A stretch of 11,400 bases of DNA from Bacteroidota bacterium (GCA_004356305.1 SMXJ01000119.1:1-11400), one strand, 5' to 3'. Numbered from the stretch's first letter, positions 1-6,110 are shown. Translations and numbers: made by a program. Notes: generated by a model from the sequence alone, not told the origin.

Positions 1-186
1 GACGATAAAAAAAGCAACGTACCCTGGGCATGGGGTATCAATGGTTGCGTATCGGTTATCAGTACTTCCTTGGCTGTGATCATCGCTGTAGAAATGGGCT
101 TTATAGCAGTGATGTTATTTGCCGCCCTGGCCTATAGCATTGCTTTTTTATCTAACTTTTTTATACGTACGAAAGGAATTAAATAA
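1..186 (+). CDS. C-terminal fragment of an integral membrane protein, possibly a membrane-fused spermidine-synthase-like family member
   Basis: The first frame is open from the window edge to a TAA at 184-186, giving 61 residues of a protein that begins outside the window. The fragment starts hydrophilic (DDKKSN), then has a PWAWGING motif and two hydrophobic stretches, roughly residues 15-33 and 35-55, ending in a short basic tail (IRTKGIK). The V-P-W-A-W-G-I-N-G segment followed by small-residue-rich helices resembles the C-terminal membrane part of large polytopic proteins that carry a spermidine-synthase-like methyltransferase domain. That assignment rests on recall of the motif and is tentative. 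A protein ending in two membrane helices is well supported; the family is not. The downstream gene starts 218 bases later, so it is probably transcribed separately. Confidence 0.45.
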   Translation, partial: DDKKSNVPWAWGINGCVSVISTSLAVIIAVEMGFIAVMLFAALAYSIAFLSNFFIRTKGIK

Positions 187-404
187 AGCGGAAATTTCTG
201 ATTTCCTGCACGTCTGATGAGCAACTTGATCTTGTCTTTCTTCTTAGAGGAAGAACCCGTGATAAAAAATGTTTTTGGGTGAATCGAATGTGATTTCCTC
301 CTTATGAACTATCTTTAATAACCGATAAATTACATTAGTTGCCTCTTCTGACCGGCCCTCTACTTAGCTACTTGTAAAGACAGAATTATTAAAACTTCAC
401 TATT

Positions 405-785
405 ATGAAAGATCAGACTCGAATTACCACCTTGATCTGTTGGATCGCCAGAATATGGGGTACACTTATTCTGGTTTTTGTTTTATTCTTCATCGTCGCT
501 CTCATCGTTGGAGGAGACGAATCCGGTGAGGGACTATTTAATACAAAGGAAATTATCACTTTCATCTTTTTCCCGCTAAGTTCTGTTATCGGACTAAGCA
601 TAGCACTTAAACGGGAAGGCTTGGGAGGTCTCATAACGACCATAGGTATTATTGGACTGTTTATGATGCGATTTGATCTGATCTCAAATGCATATTTCAT
701 TGCTGGAATAGCTCCCCCGGGAATTCTATATATGGTTTATTGGTACTTAACAAAAAGACAAGCCGAAAACAATAATGAAAATTAA
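405..785 (+). CDS. small integral membrane protein, DUF7670-like
   Basis: This 126-residue protein has about four membrane segments (approximately residues 17-36, 48-67, 73-90 and 99-116), separated by a short acidic loop (GGDESGEG) and a charged LKREGLGG turn at 69-75. The turn followed by a glycine/isoleucine-rich helix resembles the DUF7670 group of small bacterial membrane proteins, for which I know no function. No catalytic or metal-binding motif is visible. The hydrophilic tail ENNNEN ends inside the next gene: the last 11 bases overlap the start of the CDF-like gene at 775, so the two are very likely co-transcribed and translationally coupled. It is the first gene of a four-gene membrane operon. 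The ATG at 405 follows an A/T-rich leader without a Shine-Dalgarno sequence, as is usual in this phylum. Confidence 0.7.
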   Translation: MKDQTRITTLICWIARIWGTLILVFVLFFIVALIVGGDESGEGLFNTKEIITFIFFPLSSVIGLSIALKREGLGGLITTIGIIGLFMMRFDLISNAYFIAGIAPPGILYMVYWYLTKRQAENNNEN

Positions 786-1425
786 AACGATATCATTAAA
801 CGAAAATAATGGACTCTACAAATGGGCTTTTGGTTTTGCGGTCTTTTCTATAATCTACAATATCGGAGAAGGACTGATTTCAACTTATCTTGGATACGAA
901 GATGAAAGTTTAGCATTATTTGGTTTTGGATCTGATAGTTTTATCGAAGTGATCTCCGGAATCGGAATTGCCTATATGATCATACGTATTCAGAAATCAA
1001 AAATTAGTGACAGAGGTAATTTTGAAAGAACGGCTTTGAGAATAACCGGATTTGCATTTTACGCTTTGGTTTTAGGACTTGTGATCACCAGTATTTATAA
1101 TATTTTGAGCGGAAATAATCCCATAACCACATTTTGGGGAGTTGTTATTTCAACCATCTCAATTTTAGTAATGTGGTTATTGGTAGCCGGAAAACGAAAA
1201 GTTGGGATAAAACTGAATTCTGCCCCGATCTTGGCCGATGCGAATTGTACCATGGTCTGTGTTTATATGTCGATAATCCTACTGATTAGCAGCGGTATTT
1301 ATGAATTGACAAGTATTCCATACATAGACAGTTTAGGTACGCTCGGACTTTCTTACTTCGCCTATAAAGAAGGAAAGGAATGTTTTGAAAAAGCGAATAG
1401 CAACGAATATTGTTCATGCGATTAA
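775..1425 (+). CDS. CDF-like (cation diffusion facilitator) membrane protein with cysteine-substituted metal site and no cytoplasmic domain
   Basis: The protein has 216 residues and about six hydrophobic segments, arranged like the membrane domain of cation diffusion facilitators (CDF), proton-coupled metal exporters of the inner membrane. Helix 2 carries SDSFIEV, with D54 and E58 in the positions of the two Asp ligands of E. coli YiiP (D45, D49). Helix 5 carries ADANCTMVC (154-162), which aligns without gaps to YiiP ADMLHYQSD; YiiP ligands H153 and D157 become C158 and C162. The usual C-terminal cytoplasmic dimerisation domain is missing, since CDF proteins typically have about 300 residues. 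Instead the protein ends in a cysteine-bearing tail (C203, and C213/C215 in EYCSCD). It overlaps the preceding gene by 11 bases and sits 9 bases before the next. The fold assignment is fairly sure. Transport activity and metal are unknown, but the cysteines suggest a soft or thiophilic ion. Confidence 0.7.
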   Translation: MKIKTISLNENNGLYKWAFGFAVFSIIYNIGEGLISTYLGYEDESLALFGFGSDSFIEVISGIGIAYMIIRIQKSKISDRGNFERTALRITGFAFYALVLGLVITSIYNILSGNNPITTFWGVVISTISILVMWLLVAGKRKVGIKLNSAPILADANCTMVCVYMSIILLISSGIYELTSIPYIDSLGTLGLSYFAYKEGKECFEKANSNEYCSCD

Positions 1426-1434
1426 AAAATTGAA

Positions 1435-1830
1435 ATGAAACTGACCTTAAGAAATACATTTGCCAAAATAGCTATTTTGACCTATTCTCTTGGCACCATC
1501 GGACATATCGTGGCAATTATTTTCAATCCTCCGCTTGACCAAATGCCGGTTGAAGCACATGGCGTTGTAACGATTTTGGCTGGTTATGCCGGCATAGGAT
1601 TTATCTTGTTTATAAAAAAAGTAGATTTTAAAAACTTACCGGACAAAATAATATATGGACTCATCCTCTTTCATTTAAGCACCTCGGCATTGATACATGC
1701 GTATTCAATAATCTGGGACACCAATGATTGGCTTAGCTTTTTTGCCCCATCCTACAGTTACTTTGCGGTGATCTATTTTGCTTCCTTTGGGTACTATTCG
1801 CTCAAAATGGATAAAAGGTTAAATAAATGA
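1435..1830 (+). CDS. unrecognised four-helix membrane protein with conserved-looking histidines
   Basis: I do not recognise the family of this 131-residue protein. It has four likely membrane helices (about residues 10-30, 42-60, 71-92 and 104-123) with short loops and a basic C terminus (KMDKRLNK), which places that end in the cytoplasm by the positive-inside rule. Four histidines lie in or at the edges of helices: H24 in helix 1, H42 at the start of helix 2, and H80 and H88 in helix 3, the last two eight residues apart and thus on a similar helix face. Such a pattern could bind haem or a metal, but nothing else in the sequence shows that. It starts 9 bases after the CDF-like gene and its stop overlaps the next start (ATGA at 1827-1830), so it belongs to the same operon. 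The gene is real by position and composition; its function is unknown. Confidence 0.65.
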   Translation: MKLTLRNTFAKIAILTYSLGTIGHIVAIIFNPPLDQMPVEAHGVVTILAGYAGIGFILFIKKVDFKNLPDKIIYGLILFHLSTSALIHAYSIIWDTNDWLSFFAPSYSYFAVIYFASFGYYSLKMDKRLNK

Positions 1831-2342
1831 TTCTAATACGACTCATCATCTTCACAGTGATTATCCCGGGACTTGTAGTTGGTTATATTCCTTATTTACT
1901 TCGGAATTATTCGGAGGCATTTGATATTGGTGTTTTTAAATATTTAGGACTATTAATAATTACTATTGGAATTATTCTTTACTTGATGAGTGTATTGAGT
2001 TTTTTATTAAAAGGAAAAGGGACTCCCGCTATTTGGTTTGCAAAACATCTAAAATTTCTGATAGGAGAAGAACCCATTAAACTGGTCTCATCAGGCCTTT
2101 ACGAAAGGAGTAGAAATCCGATGTACCTGGGCGTCCTGAACATAGCTCTCGGACAGTCCCTGTTTTTCGAATCTACGGCAAATCTGATCTATACAGGGCT
2201 TCTCACTGTATTCTTTCATTTGATTGTGGTTCTGTTAGAAGAACCCCATTTAAAAAAGAAGTACGGTCAAAAATATGTGGACTATACCAAACAAGTGTCA
2301 AGATGGTTTGGTAGAAGAAAAAGCGTTAAAAATGTTACATAA
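1827..2342 (+). CDS. isoprenylcysteine carboxyl methyltransferase (ICMT)/phospholipid methyltransferase-like membrane protein
   Basis: This 171-residue membrane protein has the signature of the ICMT/PEMT superfamily of SAM-dependent membrane methyltransferases. LVSSGLYERSRNPMYLG (87-102) contains the R-x-P-x-Y-x-G core that shapes the SAM pocket, and EEPHLKKKYGQKYVDY (138-153) is the second conserved block, ending with SRW (158-160). Hydrophobic segments lie near residues 3-23, 36-62, 99-116 and 118-137. Bacterial members methylate small or lipid substrates that are mostly undefined, and bacteria lack prenylated CAAX proteins, so the eukaryotic name should not be taken literally. The start codon overlaps the preceding stop in ATGA, which indicates translational coupling. 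As the last gene of the membrane operon and its only recognisable enzyme, it may modify a lipid or a metalloid compound handled by its neighbours; that is a guess from context. Confidence 0.82.
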   Translation: MILIRLIIFTVIIPGLVVGYIPYLLRNYSEAFDIGVFKYLGLLIITIGIILYLMSVLSFLLKGKGTPAIWFAKHLKFLIGEEPIKLVSSGLYERSRNPMYLGVLNIALGQSLFFESTANLIYTGLLTVFFHLIVVLLEEPHLKKKYGQKYVDYTKQVSRWFGRRKSVKNVT

Positions 2343-2404
2343 CACTGTGTTGAAATACTGATCAGCGGATATGCTTAATCTTTGTTTATGTATCAACCTA
2401 TAAA

Positions 2405-2417
2405 CTACTTTAAGTAG
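2405..2417. promoter_or_regulatory. perfect 6-bp inverted repeat upstream of the VOC gene
   Basis: CTACTT-T-AAGTAG is a perfect inverted repeat around one central base, about 30 bases before the ATG at 2448. Some 20 bases upstream lies a possible -7 element (TTAATCTTTG, 2375-2384) with a TTG at 2350-2352, so the palindrome would fall just after the transcription start. That is a sensible place for a small operator, but no regulator gene is nearby and a 13-base palindrome can occur by chance. Confidence 0.2.
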
Positions 2418-2447
2418 CGTTTGAATAATAACAAAATATTCACAATA

Positions 2448-2795
2448 ATGGAAAATCTTAAAAAATGTCGTGTCAATGTGATGGTGTCAAATATGGATAA
2501 GGCAGTTGAATTTTATTCGGTAACACTCGGATTAGAATTAATCAACAGATATGACGATCATTATGCTGAAATCCAGGCGCCCGGTTTGATGATCGGATTA
2601 CATCCTACCTCAGAAAAAATATCGAAAGGAAATAATCTTTCTATTGGATTCGGGATAATAAATTTCGATGAGACCATAGAAATTCTCAAGGCAAAAGGAA
2701 TTGAATTTGTGACGGAAGACGAAGGGTGGATCAGATTGGCTTATTTTACCGACCTTGATGATAACCACTTATATTTGGCAGAATATAAAAACTAG
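2448..2795 (+). CDS. VOC family protein (glyoxalase/bleomycin-resistance/dioxygenase fold)
   Basis: The frame opens at a TTG at 2421, but the ATG at 2448 is chosen as start because the VOC fold begins right after it (MENLKKCRVNVMVSNMDKAV). The resulting 115-residue length is normal for a single-domain member. The first beta-alpha unit is RVNVMVSNMDKAVEFYSVTL (8-27), followed by GLEL and the AEIQAPGLMIGLHP strand pair (40-53). The second half contains a NFDETIEILKAKGIEF helix-strand unit (72-87) and ends in YFTDLDDNHLYLAEYKN. E112 in the closing YLAEY strand is at the usual place of the last metal ligand, and H52 could be another. VOC proteins include glyoxalases, dioxygenases, epimerases and drug-binding proteins, and the substrate cannot be told here. 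The MGMT-like gene follows after only 5 bases, so the two are probably co-transcribed. Confidence 0.85.
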   Translation: MENLKKCRVNVMVSNMDKAVEFYSVTLGLELINRYDDHYAEIQAPGLMIGLHPTSEKISKGNNLSIGFGIINFDETIEILKAKGIEFVTEDEGWIRLAYFTDLDDNHLYLAEYKN

Positions 2796-2800
2796 AATTT

Positions 2801-3274
2801 ATGTCAAAAAAGAAAACCTGGCGTGAAAAGTTGAATGAATTCAAAGAAAAGACCCATGTGATCACACCGGAATGGGAGGGAAAATTGGGTAAAGGTAAAA
2901 TACTGATCCCAAAGGCATTGGATATTGAACGGCTTATAAATAATACCGAAAAAGGAGAATTGCTGACCAACGATATTATCAGGGAGATCTTGGCGAAAGA
3001 GAAAAAAGTGAAAGTAACAGCTGCGATCCCGACAGGAATTTATTTAAAGATCATCGCATTGGCGGCAGAAGAAGAAAGACCGATCCAAAAAGACAATATT
3101 ACCCCGTATTGGAGAGTATTAAAACCCGATGGGTCGATCTATATTAAATATCCAGGTGGCGCCGAAATCCAGATGGCATTACTCGAATCGGAAGGGCACA
3201 GTATTGAGCACGGTCAGGGGAAAAGGCCGCCGAAGATTATCTCATTCGAAAATAAGCTTAAAACCAACTTCTAA
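2801..3274 (+). CDS. MGMT-family (alkyltransferase-like) protein lacking the catalytic cysteine
   Basis: This 157-residue protein resembles the DNA-binding domain of O6-alkylguanine-DNA alkyltransferases. The N-terminal KKTWREKLNEFKEK is shared with a subgroup annotated only as MGMT family. KGELLTNDIIREILAKE (51-67) matches the region that precedes the recognition helix, and TPYWRVLKPDG (101-111) sits where active enzymes have PCHRVI-x-x-x-G. Cys and His of that motif are Tyr and Trp here, and the whole protein contains no cysteine, so suicidal dealkylation by the known mechanism is impossible. The subsequent GGAEIQMALLESEG (119-132) matches the GG-x-x-x-Q-x-x-L-L-x-x-EG end of the domain. 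By analogy with alkyltransferase-like proteins it may bind damaged DNA and flag it for repair, but even DNA binding is inferred. It is probably co-transcribed with the VOC gene. The basic tail is followed by a terminator-like hairpin. Confidence 0.7.
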   Translation: MSKKKTWREKLNEFKEKTHVITPEWEGKLGKGKILIPKALDIERLINNTEKGELLTNDIIREILAKEKKVKVTAAIPTGIYLKIIALAAEEERPIQKDNITPYWRVLKPDGSIYIKYPGGAEIQMALLESEGHSIEHGQGKRPPKIISFENKLKTNF

Positions 3275-3302
3275 CAACGGATCAACCCTAAAAATATATC
3301 AC

Positions 3303-3330
3303 AAAAAAACTCCTCAAATAGGTTTTTTTT
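3303..3330. terminator. bidirectional intrinsic terminator between convergent genes
   Basis: A run of seven A (3303-3309) is followed after CT by CCT (3312-3314), a five-base loop, AGG (3320-3322) and eight T (3323-3330). The A/T arms and the CCT/AGG core fold into a hairpin with a 2-base bulge. Either strand reads as a hairpin ending in a T tract. It lies between the stop of the MGMT-like gene at 3274 and the stop of the ferredoxin gene at 3351, as expected for a shared terminator. Confidence 0.5.
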
Positions 3331-3350
3331 AAAGGATAAAATTGCTTCAA

Positions 3351-3701
3351 TCATTTGTGATGCATAAAGGCCTGTTTTTGTAACAGGGTTTCTTCACTCT
3401 CCACAACGTCTTCATCGGGGATACAACAGTCCACCGGGCAAACCGCCGCGCATTGTGGTTCGTCATGAAATCCTTTGCACTCCGTACACTTATCGGCTAC
3501 TATATAATAGATCTCGTCGCTAATAGGCTCCTGAGTTTCGTCCGCATCCACAGCTTTTCCGTTCGGTAATATAACGGATCCTTTCAGGTCGGTTCCATCG
3601 GCATAACGCCAGTCATCCGACACATCATAGATCGCCGTATTAGGGCATTCGGGTTCGCAGGCCCCGCAGTTGATACATTCATCTGTAATTATGATCGCCA
3701 T
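3351..3701 (-). CDS. Alvin/YfhL-type 2[4Fe-4S] ferredoxin
   Basis: This is a small electron carrier of 116 residues with two iron-sulphur motifs. The first is C9-I-N-C12-G-A-C15-x3-C19-P. The second is C72-T-E-C75-x8-C84-x3-C88-P, whose eight-residue spacing between the second and third cysteines marks the Allochromatium vinosum/YfhL type of low-potential 2[4Fe-4S] ferredoxins. The tail ETLLQKQAFMHH also resembles YfhL. About 30 extra residues, rich in acidic side chains, separate the two motifs (roughly 30-65), and C92/C93 are additional cysteines. The frame extends to a TTG at 3728, but ATG 3701 is preferred because MAIIITDECINC is the family N terminus and the TTG lies against the likely promoter element. 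It is divergent from the acyl-CoA reductase. The partner reductase is not in the window. The family call is confident; the electron donor and acceptor are unknown. Confidence 0.93.
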   Translation of the reverse strand: MAIIITDECINCGACEPECPNTAIYDVSDDWRYADGTDLKGSVILPNGKAVDADETQEPISDEIYYIVADKCTECKGFHDEPQCAAVCPVDCCIPDEDVVESEETLLQKQAFMHHK

Positions 3702-3715
3702 CGATTTTCTTTTTC

Positions 3716-3733
3716 TAACTTTGCGCAAATTTA
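3716..3733. promoter_or_regulatory. candidate divergent promoter with face-to-face -7 elements (ferredoxin / acyl-CoA reductase)
   Basis: TAACTTTG (3716-3723, plus) and, on the opposite strand, TAAATTTG (plus-strand 3726-3733) both match the flavobacterial -7 consensus TAnnTTTG exactly and face each other across a CG dinucleotide. Together they contain the perfect palindrome TTTGCGCAAA (3720-3729). The plus element would give a leader of about 30 bases for the acyl-CoA reductase (ATG 3763) and the minus element one of about 20 for the ferredoxin (ATG 3701). No TTG -33 element is seen at normal spacing on either side, so one or both may not be used. Confidence 0.4.
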
Positions 3734-3762
3734 AAACTAAAAGGGGGTAATTCCCAGCCTAA

Positions 3763-4785
3763 ATGCAATTACAACAAAGAATTAACACTTTTGTACAATT
3801 AGGAAGGTTTTTAAACCAACTTTCCCTTTCTAAGGAGGGATCAGAAATGGCACAGCAGCTGCAACTTGCCAAAGTCAATAACGGTTGGTTTACGGAGGAC
3901 AATCTAAGGTTCGCCTGCAAAGGTTGGAGTACAGCCCTTTCCGAAGAAAATATAAGGCAATGGCTTTCGGCATATACCGTCAAAACAAAAGATCCTAAGA
4001 CAGTCGCCATTGTCATGGCCGGGAATATACCACTGGTAGGTTTTCACGATTTTATTTCAGTACTGATCAGTGGCAATAAAGTATTGGCTAAGTTATCATC
4101 CAATGACAAGTACCTCCTGCCCTATCTGGCAAAACAACTGGTTTCCATAGAACCCGGTTTTGAGGATCATATCTCTTTTACGGAAGGCAAACTGGAAAAC
4201 TTCGATGCCGTCATCGCCACCGGAAGCAACAATACGGCACGATATTTTGAGTATTACTTCGGAAAATATCCCAATATCATTCGAAAGAACCGAAACTCTG
4301 TTGCCGTACTTAACGGGGCTGAAACAAGCGAGCAATTAGAGTCTTTGGCCGATGATATTTTTCGGTACTTCGGATTGGGTTGCCGGAATGTTTCCAAGAT
4401 ATATATTCCAAAGGATTACGACTTCGATTCATTCTTCAATGCCATGTTCTCATGGAAGCATGTCATCAACGACCACAAATACATCAATAATTACGATTAT
4501 AACAAGGCGGTATATTTGATGAGTCTCTTTAATATATTGGACAATGAGTTTTTATTGCTGAAAGAAGACAAAGGCTTCTCCTCGCCTATTTCCGTAGTGT
4601 TTTACGAGTATTATGACTCGCTGAAAAATCTGGCGAATCACTTTTCAGAAAACAAGGATAACATACAATGTGTCATAGCCGAACAGGGGTTGAACAAGGC
4701 TATTCCCTTCGGAAAAGCACAAACTCCAAATCTCTGGGATTACGCCGATGGAATAGATACCTTAGAATTTCTCCTGGAACTGTGA
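3763..4785 (+). CDS. LuxC-family acyl-CoA reductase
   Basis: This 340-residue protein belongs to the acyl-CoA reductase (LuxC, PF05893) branch of the aldehyde dehydrogenase superfamily, which reduces acyl-CoA or acyl thioesters to aldehydes with NADPH. The cofactor-domain motif IVMAGNIPLVGFHDF lies at 83-97, the ATGSNNTARYFEYYF motif at 152-166, and GLGCRNVSKI at 204-213, with C207 as the likely catalytic nucleophile that carries the acyl group. At 340 residues it is shorter than luminescence LuxC proteins (about 480), and no luxD, luxE or luxAB partner is present. A role in bioluminescence is therefore not indicated; fatty aldehyde or other CoA-ester metabolism is more plausible. It is transcribed divergently from the ferredoxin, with 61 bases between the start codons, and is followed by serC after 148 bases. 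The family is clear; the substrate is not. Confidence 0.88.
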   Translation: MQLQQRINTFVQLGRFLNQLSLSKEGSEMAQQLQLAKVNNGWFTEDNLRFACKGWSTALSEENIRQWLSAYTVKTKDPKTVAIVMAGNIPLVGFHDFISVLISGNKVLAKLSSNDKYLLPYLAKQLVSIEPGFEDHISFTEGKLENFDAVIATGSNNTARYFEYYFGKYPNIIRKNRNSVAVLNGAETSEQLESLADDIFRYFGLGCRNVSKIYIPKDYDFDSFFNAMFSWKHVINDHKYINNYDYNKAVYLMSLFNILDNEFLLLKEDKGFSSPISVVFYEYYDSLKNLANHFSENKDNIQCVIAEQGLNKAIPFGKAQTPNLWDYADGIDTLEFLLEL

Positions 4786-4903
4786 TCATTTTTATAGTTT
4801 TCAGAATAATAAACCAAAAATCACTGCTCATTGAACGAAAAACTTGTTGAAAGGCTGTAAATAAATTGTTGTTGTTTTTAACCTTTATTATAGGGAGTTT
4901 TCA

Positions 4904-4911
4904 CATCTTTG
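4904..4911 (+). promoter_or_regulatory. candidate -7 promoter element of serC
   Basis: CATCTTTG differs from the consensus TAnnTTTG only in the first base and lies 22 bases before the serC ATG, so transcription would start very close to the gene. TTG triplets occur at 4867-4874 but the spacing (about 29 bases) is longer than usual. Confidence 0.3.
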
Positions 4912-4933
4912 CACTGAAAAAATCAAAGCTATC

Positions 4934-6001
4934 ATGCAAAAACATAATTTTAGCGCAGGCCCTAGTATTTTACCCAGTTCTGTATTGGAAAAAGCGTCTC
5001 AGTCCATAATTAACTTCAACGGTTTGGACCTCTCTCTTATCGAGATTTCTCACCGCAGTACAGACTTCGTCGAAGTGATGGAAACTGCCCGTTCCCTGGC
5101 TTTGGAACATTTAGGACTTCAGGATAAAGGATATCAATCCTTATTTTTGCATGGTGGCGCGAGTATGGAATTTTTAAGAGTGGCTTACAATTTACTCGAT
5201 AAAAAAGCTGCCTATCTCAACACAGGAGCCTGGTCTACCAAAGCCATTAAAGAAGCGAAGTTATTTGGGGAATTGGTTGAAGTCGCCTCCTCGAAGGACA
5301 AGAATTTCAATTATATCCCAACAGGGTATACCGTTCCGGATGATGCAGACTATTTTCACTGCACGAGTAACAACACTATTTTTGGCACTCAGATGCAAAG
5401 TTTTCCAAAAATATCGATGCCCTTGGTTTGCGATATGAGTAGTGATATATTTTCACGACAACTCGATTTTTCACAATTCGATCTCCTTTATGCCGGCGCA
5501 CAGAAGAATATGGGCCCGGCGGGAACTACGCTCATTGTGGTCAAGGAAGAAATCCTGGGAAAAGTGTCTCGCTCTGTTCCGTCCATCTTGGATTACAAAG
5601 TGCATATCGGCAAAGAGAGTATGTTCAATACACCGGCCGTATTTCCTGTATATGTTTCTATGCTGACATTACAATGGTTGAAGGATCTGGGTGGCATAGC
5701 TGAAATTGAAAAGAGGAACAATGCCAAGGCGACCCTCATATATTCTGAAATTGATATAAATCCATTATTCGAAGGCTTTGTAGCCAAGGAAAAGGATCGC
5801 TCAAAAATGAACGTGACTTTTACCATTAAGGACAGTTCTCTTCAGGAAACATTTGATGCGATGTGGAAGGAAGCCGGGATCAGTGGTCTTGATGGCCATC
5901 GTGACGTTGGTGGATATCGTGCTTCCATGTACAACGCATTACCACTGGCGAGTGTTGAGGTGTTGGTTGAAGTAATGAGCGAACTCGAAAGAAATGCCTA
6001 G
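4934..6001 (+). CDS. serC: 3-phosphoserine/phosphohydroxythreonine transaminase
   Basis: SerC is a cytoplasmic PLP-dependent class V aminotransferase that converts 3-phosphohydroxypyruvate and glutamate to phosphoserine and 2-oxoglutarate; it also acts in pyridoxal phosphate synthesis in some bacteria. The 355 residues are full length for the family. Visible motifs are the N-terminal HNFSAGPSILPSSVLE (4-19), SLIEISHRSTDF (34-45), FLHGGASMEF (71-80), the SDIFSR segment after CDMSS, the PLP-binding lysine K191 in YAGAQKNMGPAG (186-197), and the C-terminal GHRDVGGYRASMYNA (321-335). No key residue is missing. It precedes the serA-like gene by 144 bases, so two consecutive steps of serine synthesis lie together, although a promoter-like element in that gap suggests that serA may also be transcribed on its own. 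Phosphoserine phosphatase (serB) is not in the window. Confidence 0.96.
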   Translation: MQKHNFSAGPSILPSSVLEKASQSIINFNGLDLSLIEISHRSTDFVEVMETARSLALEHLGLQDKGYQSLFLHGGASMEFLRVAYNLLDKKAAYLNTGAWSTKAIKEAKLFGELVEVASSKDKNFNYIPTGYTVPDDADYFHCTSNNTIFGTQMQSFPKISMPLVCDMSSDIFSRQLDFSQFDLLYAGAQKNMGPAGTTLIVVKEEILGKVSRSVPSILDYKVHIGKESMFNTPAVFPVYVSMLTLQWLKDLGGIAEIEKRNNAKATLIYSEIDINPLFEGFVAKEKDRSKMNVTFTIKDSSLQETFDAMWKEAGISGLDGHRDVGGYRASMYNALPLASVEVLVEVMSELERNA

Positions 6002-6053
6002 CTAAATGTTAAGTTTTAGGTGTTGAGTTTAAATATGGTAGCCAAAGAAGTTT

Positions 6054-6061
6054 TAAATTTG
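6054..6061 (+). promoter_or_regulatory. candidate -7 promoter element of the serA-like gene
   Basis: TAAATTTG matches the flavobacterial -7 consensus exactly and lies 84 bases before the start codon at 6146. No TTG is found at the usual spacing upstream. If used, the leader RNA would contain the tandem repeat at 6111-6144. Confidence 0.3.
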
Positions 6062-6110
6062 CATTTAATAGTATCCCGTTAATAAAAACACTTAAAAAGC
6101 AACACCTACA

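Noticed and set aside
187..404. Possible terminator hairpins (GGAAAT/ATTTCC at 190-206 and TTCTTC/GAAGAA at 238-255), a 21-codon frame at 217-282 and a TTG-N19-TACTTAGC promoter-like pair (339-368)
   Set aside because: Neither hairpin is followed by a T tract on either strand, the tiny frame has no family-like features, and the promoter-like pair matches the -7 consensus poorly. I see nothing firm in this gap.
413..700. Minus-strand open frame of 95 codons opposite the DUF7670-like gene
   Set aside because: It is a shadow of the plus-strand gene, has no recognisable features, and the plus-strand reading gives a coherent membrane protein inside an operon.
2421..2447. TTG start nine codons upstream of the VOC gene
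   Set aside because: The nine extra residues (LNNNKIFTI) do not resemble the family; the VOC fold starts directly after ATG 2448.
3702..3728. TTG start extending the ferredoxin by nine residues
   Set aside because: The extension is a basic run (RKVRKRKS) outside the normal ferredoxin N terminus and abuts the likely promoter element.
3763..4785. Acyl-CoA reductase as part of a bioluminescence (lux) operon
   Set aside because: No luxA, luxB, luxD or luxE is present, the protein is much shorter than luminescence LuxC, and the neighbours are serine-synthesis genes.
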